IMG/VR virus record: IMGVR_UViG_3300034683_000099
Location: 1 to 26,206 of that record
DNA from: a virus
Length of the DNA: 26,206 bases
Reading direction: 5' to 3' (one strand)
Numbering within the stretch: the first letter of the stretch is position 1; each line of letters opens with the position of its first letter. Positions 22,348-26,206 of this stretch are shown in pieces. A program made the position numbers and the translations under genes. The notes below the pieces were generated by a model. That model searched no databases. It was not told the origin of the DNA and was given only the letters and a program-made list of their open reading frames with translations.

Positions 22348-22552
22348 CGCACCACCCCCCTGATATATAGCCATGTGCGAGTAGCTCGGCCTTCCTCAGG
22401 CCCCAGGCAACGCCGGCCGCGAAAATTTCCAATTCGTCCAGCGAATCAGTTTTGGTGATTTCGTTCAAGATGATCGCCTCGGCTGGGCCGATCTGGCCCT
22501 TGGCCGCGGTCCGCCACTGCCAGCTCCTCGCTATCTCCTCCACCCTCATCAT
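22328..22552 (-). CDS. Hypothetical protein, 74 aa
   Basis: The product starts MMRVEEIARSWQWRTAAKGQ and is helical throughout, with an acidic centre (NEITKTDSLDELEIFAAGVA) and a small polar tail. A double ATG follows GGAGGAG; the first overlaps the previous stop as ATGA. No family recognised. Confidence 0.6.
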   Translation of the reverse strand: MMRVEEIARSWQWRTAAKGQIGPAEAIILNEITKTDSLDELEIFAAGVAWGLRKAELLAHGYISGGWCDDGQED

Positions 22553-22710
22553 TGCTCCTCCTCCCTCCCGCACTTCCTGCACCGCACAAACACCGTCCCG
22601 TCCTCAGCCCGGCCCACAAAGACGAACCGGTGGCCGTCAACCGAGCAATCGTGCTCGTCAGGGACGGAAAGATCGCGCCGGATCTGCAGGTCTCGGAATC
22701 TATCGTCCAT
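22549..22710 (-). CDS. Small zinc-binding protein, 53 aa
   Basis: The product reads MDDRFRDLQIRRDLSVPDEH, then DCSVDGHRFVFVGR, then VRCRKCGREEQ. The Cys/His pair and the CRKC knuckle suggest one zinc site. GGAGGGAAGCG precedes the ATG, the start overlaps the upstream gene by 11 nt, and the TGA overlaps the next ATG as ATGA. It is short, but its fit in the operon is very good. Confidence 0.65.
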   Translation of the reverse strand: MDDRFRDLQIRRDLSVPDEHDCSVDGHRFVFVGRAEDGTVFVRCRKCGREEEQ

Positions 22711-22888
22711 CGCTTCCCTCCTCAGCAATCGACGCGAGCCATGCCTCTATGTCCTCCTGGCGGTAGCGCACCGACGAGCCGATGCGGATAAACCGCGGAC
22801 CGCGCCCCTCATGGCGCATGAGTTGGATGGTATTTGGACTCAGCTTCAGCAGTCGAGCGACTTCTTTTGTCGTGAGCAGTTCATTCAT
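22700..22888 (-). CDS. AlpA/excisionase-type HTH protein, 62 aa
   Basis: The product MNELLTTKEVARLLKLSPNT with RIGSSVRYRQEDIEAWLASI is a textbook HTH_17/MerR-like DNA-binding protein, the fold of AlpA and many excisionases (Xis). AAGGGGG lies 6 nt before the chosen ATG; another ATG lies two codons upstream. It may control phage transcription or act as an excisionase. No integrase is visible in the window, and the RDF-like gene lies about 500 nt downstream. Confidence 0.85.
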   Translation of the reverse strand: MNELLTTKEVARLLKLSPNTIQLMRHEGRGPRFIRIGSSVRYRQEDIEAWLASIAEEGSDGR

Positions 22889-23105
22889 CTTCATCCCCCT
22901 TATGTGCATCTTTTGTTCCTCTGGTTTCGCGCACCCATTGGACTCGTAAGTGCTCGATCTCCTCAAGGATACCGGTGCCAGCCGCCACCACTATGCACTC
23001 ATCGTCAACTTCTGACCACCACGCGCATTTCCAGCCCATACACCTGGCTAATGCGCTCCCTTCACTCATCACTGGACAGACCAGGTACGTGGATTCATCA
23101 GTCAT
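22881..23105 (-). CDS. Small Cys/Trp-rich phage protein, 74 aa
   Basis: The product starts MTDESTYLVCPVMSEGSALA, continues RCMGWKCAWWSEVDDECIVV and ends in an amphipathic helix and an acidic tail. The C-x(n)-R-C-x-G-x-x-C-A-W-W pattern is typical of a small phage family known to me only as hypothetical. GGGGGAG is 4 nt before the ATG. It overlaps the next gene by 8 nt. Confidence 0.7.
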   Translation of the reverse strand: MTDESTYLVCPVMSEGSALARCMGWKCAWWSEVDDECIVVAAGTGILEEIEHLRVQWVRETRGTKDAHKGDEDE

Positions 23106-23115
23106 CTTTCTCCCC

Positions 23116-23241
23116 CTATTCGCAGTCTACGCTGAACCCGCATCGGGGACAAAAACGGAGCCCCCAGGCAACCGGAAAGACCTCGTGGCACCAAAAGCAT
23201 TCGAGATGGTCGCCCTCGGGACCGACCACCTGGAACCGCAT
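23116..23241 (-). CDS. Second zinc ribbon, frame B of the frame-split gene
   Basis: In the minus-1 frame, MRFQVVGPEGDHLECFWCHE, then VFPVAWGLRFCPRCGF, gives a second clear CxxC...CxxC ribbon. The open frame extends upstream to 23319, but those residues (KSSHDVPG) look like out-of-frame reading of frame A. The ATG at 23241 has no good SD, so this half probably needs a frameshift or coupling to be translated. Joined to frame A it would give a double-ribbon protein of about 70 residues. Confidence 0.5.
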   Translation of the reverse strand: MRFQVVGPEGDHLECFWCHEVFPVAWGLRFCPRCGFSVDCE

Positions 23242-23324
23242 TCCCGGCACGTCATGAGAGCTTTTGAGCTTTTCTTCATGAGCTTCGCCAGGATCAACTT
23301 CGAACCGCATTTTGGGCATGTCAT
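23127..23324 (-). CDS. Zinc-ribbon protein, frame A of a frame-split gene
   Basis: The product starts MTCPKCGSKLILAKLMKKSS and reaches CRECGSRW, a complete four-cysteine ribbon. After about residue 37 the sequence loses protein character (ATISNAFGATRSFRLPGGSV). The missing second ribbon is found in the overlapping minus-1 frame. GGGGGAGG lies 4 nt before the ATG, and the start overlaps the previous stop. The gene is therefore frameshifted, or the junction is a sequencing or assembly error, or two products are made. Confidence 0.55.
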   Translation of the reverse strand: MTCPKCGSKLILAKLMKKSSKALMTCRECGSRWSVPRATISNAFGATRSFRLPGGSVFVPDAGSA

Positions 23325-23527
23325 TTTTCCTCCCCCATCTCTTTGGTAATTTCTACCGCTATCTGATTAGAAATTGAGAACTCCTTGAATGTTCGTCCTT
23401 CATCCATACGGCCGAGAACTGACCACACGGTGTTGATGTTGTACCCGTGGTCAAGCGCCCACCTGCTCACCGTAAGACCCCGCTCCATGATTCTGGAGCG
23501 GAACTTCAAACTCGGTTTCAACGTCAT
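23321..23527 (-). CDS. BcepMu gp16-like DNA-binding protein, 68 aa
   Basis: The core RSRIMERGLTVSRWALDHGY followed by NINTVWSVLGRM is the short helix-turn-helix seen in BcepMu gp16-type phage proteins (x-G-(M/L)-(T/S)-(V/I)-x-x-W-A-x-x-(N/H)-G-Y). The C-terminus (SNQIAVEITKEMGEE) matches the usual closing helix. The ATG at 23527 is preceded by GAAGGGGGG and overlaps the upstream small gene's TGA; a GTG one codon earlier is possible. Likely a transcriptional regulator of early genes. Confidence 0.75.
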   Translation of the reverse strand: MTLKPSLKFRSRIMERGLTVSRWALDHGYNINTVWSVLGRMDEGRTFKEFSISNQIAVEITKEMGEEK

Positions 23528-23595
23528 CACCCCCCTTCTTTGGTCGCCCCGCCAGGCCCGCGCTCTGTACCCGGCGGGGCTATCACCACTCCCAT
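23527..23595 (-). CDS. Small Gly/Pro-rich ORF, 22 aa
   Basis: AAGGAG lies 8 nt before the ATG of MGVVIAPPGTERGPGGATKE (two more residues), whose TGA overlaps the next ATG by one base. A start 6 codons earlier (23613) is possible. It may be a real micro-protein or a coupling peptide for the regulator that follows. Evidence is only the SD and the overlap. Confidence 0.4.
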   Translation of the reverse strand: MGVVIAPPGTERGPGGATKEGG

Positions 23596-23619
23596 GGCCT
23601 TTTCTCCTTTCATGTGCAG

Positions 23620-23940
23620 CTACTCATAAGTAAGTAGTCTCCGAGCACGCGCAATACAGGCATCACGAAGCCTTCGTACATGTCGGTTGAAGGCATCATG
23701 GCTTGGGCCACCGGCAGGCCAGCCCAGCGGTATTTTCCGCACAAAGTCAGCGTTCGACTTCGACAGGACCGGACGCCTACCGGCTTTTTGTGCATAGCAG
23801 ATGGTCTCTTCTATCTTTGTGAGGCGGTCCGCTATGGCCTGCCACCTATCCTGTTGCGCAGACACCTCGGCGCGGATATCGCGAAAGTAAGAACGATCCC
23901 ACGCCTTGGTGCGTCTTTGGTTATAATGAGGGTGTCCCAT
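23620..23940 (-). CDS. Hypothetical basic protein, 106 aa
   Basis: The product starts MGHPHYNQRRTKAWDRSYFR, has a coiled-coil-like middle (VSAQQDRWQAIADRLTKIEE) and a basic C-terminus (HVRRLRDACIARARRLLTYE). AAGGGGG lies 6 nt before this ATG; an upstream GTG frame start has no SD. High Arg content suggests nucleic-acid binding. No family recognised. Confidence 0.65.
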   Translation of the reverse strand: MGHPHYNQRRTKAWDRSYFRDIRAEVSAQQDRWQAIADRLTKIEETICYAQKAGRRPVLSKSNADFVRKIPLGWPAGGPSHDAFNRHVRRLRDACIARARRLLTYE

Positions 23941-24011
23941 GGCTTTCCCCCTTTTTTTAGAAAGTTGGTGGCGGGCGTCTGCCTTAACTGGGCAGTGCTG
24001 TACCACCTCTA

Positions 24012-24074
24012 GGCCCCACCCTTAACAGCCACGTCTGGTGCTCCTATTAGCTAGGTACACACCAGGCGGGGGCC
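24012..24074. repeat. Nested inverted repeats in a 165-nt intergenic gap
   Basis: GGCCCC (24012-24017) pairs with GGGGCC (24069-24074), and inside it CTGGTG (24035-24040) pairs with CACCAG (24060-24065). The transcript of the gap 23,941-24,105 could fold into a two-storey hairpin upstream of the gene at 23940. I see no U-tract and no convincing gene in the gap. It may be a leader structure or operator. Confidence 0.4.
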
Positions 24075-24105
24075 AAGCCTCCTAACCTAGTGCGCCTGGA
24101 GCGAA

Positions 24106-24351
24106 TCAGATCACGTCGTGATACTTAATCCGCTCCCGCAAAATCATTTCCTGGGCGACCCATCGAAGATCGCCCTGCGACTTGCGCAGGCGGTCCTCGA
24201 TTCGCCTCCTGAGCTTGCGCCATGCCTCGGGCTCAAGTTCGTGCAAGAGCCCAGAGATTTCCATGCGAGCGCAAGACTCGCACAGGTCGCCCCCAAAGGG
24301 AGACGGCCAGATGGCCGCCCCACGACCGCAGGTGCAGGAGGTTGGATCCAT
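24106..24351 (-). CDS. Small zinc-finger-like protein, 81 aa
   Basis: The product starts MDPTSCTCGRGAAIWPSPFG and continues GDLCESCARME, giving CxC and CxxC pairs that can hold one zinc. A long helical, basic/acidic C-terminus follows (EAWRKLRRRIEDRLRKSQGD). AAGGAGG lies 7-8 nt before this ATG, while longer upstream starts would cross the leader hairpin. It is a typical phage early accessory protein. Function unknown. Confidence 0.7.
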   Translation of the reverse strand: MDPTSCTCGRGAAIWPSPFGGDLCESCARMEISGLLHELEPEAWRKLRRRIEDRLRKSQGDLRWVAQEMILRERIKYHDVI

Positions 24352-24388
24352 TACACCACCTCCTTCGTTAGTGTTGTTTAATCGCTCC

Positions 24389-24412
24389 GTTGAGCGGAGC
24401 CCGCCGCTCAAC
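24389..24412. repeat. 9-bp perfect inverted repeat in the leader of the zinc-finger gene
   Basis: GTTGAGCGG at 24389-24397 and CCGCTCAAC at 24404-24412 flank a 6-nt loop. In the leftward transcript this hairpin lies about 38 nt before the start at 24351 and after the leader ORF. No U-tract follows. It may affect translation or serve as a protein-binding site. Confidence 0.5.
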
Positions 24413-24467
24413 CCGGTCGGGACGGCACCAGTTCACCTTCTAGGTTTGCGAATGGCCAATAGCTAGA

Positions 24468-24539
24468 TCATTCGCCGGCTTGCGCCGACGGGGGGCGCGG
24501 CCTGCCGATGCCGTGCATACTTAGCGTGATGACTCTCAT
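24468..24539 (-). CDS. Leader ORF of 23 codons after the terminator
   Basis: AAGGAGG lies 6 nt before an ATG that opens MRVITLSMHGIGRPRPPSAQ plus three residues. It begins only about 20 nt after the U-tract of the strong terminator. The SD is among the best in the window, so translation is likely. The product may matter less than its translation, for example for control of downstream genes. Confidence 0.5.
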   Translation of the reverse strand: MRVITLSMHGIGRPRPPSAQAGE

Positions 24540-24558
24540 GGCTGACCTCCTTCGTCAC

Positions 24559-24595
24559 AAAAAAGGGGGCCACGACCATAGCGGTCGTGGCCCCC
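24559..24595 (-). terminator. Strong rho-independent terminator (leftward)
   Basis: In the leftward transcript a perfect 13-bp GC-rich stem (GGGGGCCACGACC with GGTCGTGGCCCCC on the plus strand, 5-nt loop ATAGC) is followed by six U. It lies about 50 nt past the stop of the small gene at 24645. No promoter is obvious between it and the leader ORF, so downstream genes probably depend on readthrough or antitermination. Confidence 0.88.
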
Positions 24596-24644
24596 CGTCG
24601 GGAGCATACGTCGAGCGCCTATGTCTGGGCCGCTGGGGGCGGCA

Positions 24645-24761
24645 CTAGTCCCCCAGGGCCTCCCTGGCATCTTTCGCGGCCCGCCTCAGCTCCCCGATGT
24701 TGGCCTTGCGGCGCAAAAACCGCTCGACCACATCGAGGAGCCGGCGGGCCGCCCGGGTCAG
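24645..24761 (-). CDS. Short helical ORF with a possible CTG start, 38 codons
   Basis: The frame reads LTRAARRLLDVVERFLRRKA, then NIGELRRAAKDAREALGD, a plausible basic amphipathic helix pair. It has no ATG near the right place. A CTG overlaps the preceding gene's stop as CTGA, copying the ATGA overlaps elsewhere in the operon. The longer in-frame reading from 24893 looks non-coding at its N-terminus. Real but unusual, or a chance frame. Confidence 0.4.
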   Translation of the reverse strand: MTRAARRLLDVVERFLRRKANIGELRRAAKDAREALGD

Positions 24762-25288
24762 TCCTGGCAGGTGACTCCGAGCGCCTCCCGTACGGCGCGG
24801 ATCGCCGCGCCTTCGTGGGGATGGCGAGGCCGGAACCCGGCGTCCCTGAGTGCCCGGTTCGTCATTCCCGGGCAACTGGAGAGGAGCGGCCAAACCTCGG
24901 CCGCTGCCGAGAGCGCGGGTTCGTACCCGCGCAATTCGGCGAAAATGGCGTCCGCGACCTGGCGCGGCGCGCCCATGCGATGCGCGAACTCATCACGCCG
25001 GGCGGCGTTCACAATCCGCCGGCATTCCGGCGTCGCGGGCACCAGACGGTGCCCGCCATGATTCCCCGTGCCCCGGGTTTCGACCGGGGCGAACCCAATG
25101 TGCCCCACGGGTGCCGGGTCGAAACGGAGGCCGTAACCTCCGTTGCCCTCCGCCCGGCGGAGGGCGTCGGCCTGCTCGGCCGTCAGGGGACGACGGCCGA
25201 GGATCAACTCGGCCGCCTGGTCGGCGGTGAGGCCGCCAAAGGCGGCCGAGAACTCGTCCTGCGTGACGCGGTAGTAAAACTGGCTCAT
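24758..25288 (-). CDS. Hypothetical protein, 176 aa
   Basis: The product starts MSQFYYRVTQDEFSAAFGGL, followed by TADQAAELILGRRPLTAEQA. It has a Gly/Pro-rich middle (GGYGLRFDPAPVGHIGFAPV) and a helical C-terminal part (EFAHRMGAPRQVADAIFAEL; MTNRALRDAGFRPRHPHEGA). AGGAG lies 7 nt before this ATG, and the in-frame upstream extension lacks an SD. Its GC content and Arg/Ala/Gly use exceed the neighbours', which could mean separate acquisition. No family recognised. Confidence 0.7.
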   Translation of the reverse strand: MSQFYYRVTQDEFSAAFGGLTADQAAELILGRRPLTAEQADALRRAEGNGGYGLRFDPAPVGHIGFAPVETRGTGNHGGHRLVPATPECRRIVNAARRDEFAHRMGAPRQVADAIFAELRGYEPALSAAAEVWPLLSSCPGMTNRALRDAGFRPRHPHEGAAIRAVREALGVTCQD

Positions 25289-25306
25289 GTCTGTTCTCCT
25301 AGTGGT

Positions 25307-25327
25307 GCCGGGGATTCGCGCCCCGGC
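25307..25327 (-). repeat. GC-rich hairpin just before the ribosome binding site
   Basis: GCCGGGG and CCCCGGC form a perfect 7-bp stem with a 7-nt loop (25314-25320), ending about 19 nt before the start at 25288 and 7 nt before its SD. It has no U-tract. It could modulate translation of the following gene. Confidence 0.45.
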
Positions 25328-25340
25328 GTTTGGGTTAGTC

Positions 25341-25415
25341 TTAGAGGACCGTTTCATCCTCATCGGTTCCGATGATGTGCGTGTCATCAGATAATACCGT
25401 AAAGGTGTTCATCAT
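25341..25415 (-). CDS. Small ORF, 24 codons
   Basis: A double ATG inside the end of the upstream gene opens MMNTFTVLSDDTHIIGTDED plus four residues, ending TAA before the hairpin. It fills the gap between two genes, has a purine-rich region upstream (GAGAGATGGAAC) and reads like protein (Thr/Asp/Glu-rich). It is too short to be certain. Confidence 0.4.
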   Translation of the reverse strand: MMNTFTVLSDDTHIIGTDEDETVL

Positions 25416-25596
25416 GTTCCATCTCTCGCGCGATTTTATGCGCCTTGAGAGCCAATGTGGGGATGGCAACCCGTCGCCTGGAGATAACCTTTATCCACCA
25501 GGAGCCTTCCGGTGGATTCGCGTCTGGTGGAAAGGGCCACCCATCGCAATATGCCTTTCCAGTCTCGACATTGTAGAATTGTGCGACTCGTTCCAT
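25387..25596 (-). CDS. Hypothetical protein, 69 aa
   Basis: The product starts MERVAQFYNVETGKAYCDGW, continues PFPPDANPPEGSWWIKVISR and ends in a helix (LALKAHKIAREMEHDEH). AAGGAG lies 7 nt before this ATG; the longer frame start at 25620 has no SD. The strand-rich, Pro/Trp-containing body suggests a small beta domain. No family recognised. Confidence 0.65.
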   Translation of the reverse strand: MERVAQFYNVETGKAYCDGWPFPPDANPPEGSWWIKVISRRRVAIPTLALKAHKIAREMEHDEHLYGII

Positions 25597-25623
25597 TGTT
25601 GTTCTCCTTTTTCGTGCCACGCC

Positions 25624-25663
25624 GCCAGGCTAGAGTGGCGTTACGAATCTTGGCGGGCCTGGC
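25624..25663. repeat. Inverted repeat between two leftward genes
   Basis: GCCAGGC at 25624-25630 and GCCTGGC at 25657-25663 are 7-bp arms around a 26-nt loop in the 97-nt gap 25,597-25,693. This could be a leader hairpin; there is no U-tract. Confidence 0.3.
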
Positions 25664-25693
25664 CGCCCCTTGCTTTTGACTGCATTAACGGGC

Positions 25694-25999
25694 CTACCCC
25701 TGGGACTTCCAGCGGTAGGCCTCGTGGCCCCTCGCGGAGCGGCAGGGCCCGACGAGGCCTGCATCGTAGAGGGCTGACAGGCGGGACATGAAGGCCCGGA
25801 AATAGGTCGATGAGTAGGCCCTGGCTTTTCCGCGTAAGGAGTAGTTGAGGAAGGTTTGCGGGGTTAGGGGGGTGCTGTTGGTGTTGTCGTGGAGATAGCT
25901 GACCAGCAGCTCCTCGGTTATCGGGGCCGGCCGGAAGCCTGCCGCACTAAGGGCCTTCCTGGTGTTTTCCCTGATCTCCTTGTGAGTGATCTCCTTCAT
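25694..25999 (-). CDS. Hypothetical first gene of the leftward operon, 101 aa
   Basis: The product starts MKEITHKEIRENTRKALSAA and contains ITEELLVSYLHDNTNSTPLT and FRAFMSRLSALYDAGLVGPC, ending HEAYRWKSQG. The helical body with a final short strand could be a winged-helix domain, fitting a regulator, but no known family is recognised. GGAGG lies 6 nt before this ATG; the upstream extension of the frame crosses the promoter and is rejected. It is promoter-proximal, so an early regulator is plausible. Confidence 0.65.
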   Translation of the reverse strand: MKEITHKEIRENTRKALSAAGFRPAPITEELLVSYLHDNTNSTPLTPQTFLNYSLRGKARAYSSTYFRAFMSRLSALYDAGLVGPCRSARGHEAYRWKSQG

Positions 26000-26083
26000 T
26001 TTCTTCCTCCCCTTCCCACCGCCCGGCCAGTGGGGCTTCTGATCGCTTGGCCGCCGGGGGCCGCTGCTCCTTGTTTTGGCTGC

Positions 26084-26112
26084 ATTTGAACAAAATCTTT
26101 GCACTAGGTCAA
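26084..26112 (-). promoter_or_regulatory. Sigma-70-type promoter for the leftward operon
   Basis: The minus strand has TTGACC (-35, 26107-26112), a 17-nt spacer and TCAAAT (-10, 26084-26089), about 85 nt before the first leftward gene. It matches five of six and four of six consensus bases. The surrounding 26,090-26,190 is the most A/T-rich stretch of the window, with A and T runs upstream of the -35 like an UP element. I see no gene in 26,000-26,206. Confidence 0.6.
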
Positions 26113-26206
26113 GAACTTTTTTCACTCATACGCAAAAAAAAATGCTTTGAGCCGCTAACCTTTCTGATTGAAAAAATTAGGACCGACAAGCGAATGAATT
26201 GCGCCA

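Noticed and set aside
24587-25375. 262-codon plus-strand frame
   Set aside because: It is antisense to a coherent leftward gene with a good SD, and its product is Arg/Pro/Gly filler typical of GC-rich antisense frames.

Overview
This 26.2 kb window is a piece of a tailed-phage genome, or of a prophage. It holds a polyvalent injected-type giant protein, a GH24 endolysin next to a small two-helix membrane protein, a lambda-O-like replication initiator with an iteron array inside its gene, a helicase-loader-like protein, a Cas4/RecB-type exonuclease, an RDF (phiC31 gp3-like) protein and many small, tightly overlapping genes. No tRNA, rRNA, CRISPR array, integrase or intact insertion sequence was seen. 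The DNA is moderately GC-rich and most genes have strong Shine-Dalgarno (SD) sites. The host cannot be named from sequence alone; a proteobacterial host is only a guess. Genes of polymerase or replicative-helicase type are absent, so replication probably relies on host enzymes.

Layout. Positions 1-12,953 are transcribed rightward. One reading frame, open at the left edge, runs to 12,050 and encodes more than 4,000 residues. In order it has a hydrophobic amphipathic N-terminal part, an InPase-like domain, an N6-adenine methyltransferase, an SF2 (Strawberry-notch/DarB-type) helicase, a RadC-like JAB domain and a C-terminal LPD38-type region. This is the architecture expected of anti-restriction/virion polyvalent proteins related to P1 DarB. 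Four short genes follow, the first a DUF1353 protein. A convergent intergenic gap (12,954-13,199) separates this from the rest.

Positions 13,200-26,000 are transcribed leftward, apparently as one or two long operons starting at a promoter near 26.1 kb. Read in transcription order: small unknown genes; a strong hairpin-plus-U-tract terminator (24,559-24,595) sitting directly before a 23-codon leader ORF; small zinc-ribbon and regulator genes (BcepMu gp16-like, AlpA/excisionase-like); the RDF-like protein; the Fe-S exonuclease; a zinc protein; the replication initiator containing the putative origin; the helicase loader-like protein; a PD-(D/E)XK-like nuclease; the holin candidate and endolysin; and finally accessory small genes built from shared modules.

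The most unusual observation is in the giant gene. Two of its low-complexity linkers are overprinted, in the same +1 frame, by two convincing smaller genes: 56 aa at 1516-1686 and 198 aa at 3967-4563. Each has a strong SD exactly 6 nt before its ATG. In the second region the normal codon-usage signature moves to the nested frame, while the giant frame reads as Gly/Ser/Arg-rich filler. One reading is that formerly separate genes fused through small intervening genes, which stayed functional and now also serve as disordered linker. Other points of interest are the eight-copy iteron array with an adjacent three-copy AT-rich repeat, a zinc-ribbon gene split between two frames, two coupled genes without normal start codons, and a 38-bp duplicated gene start.
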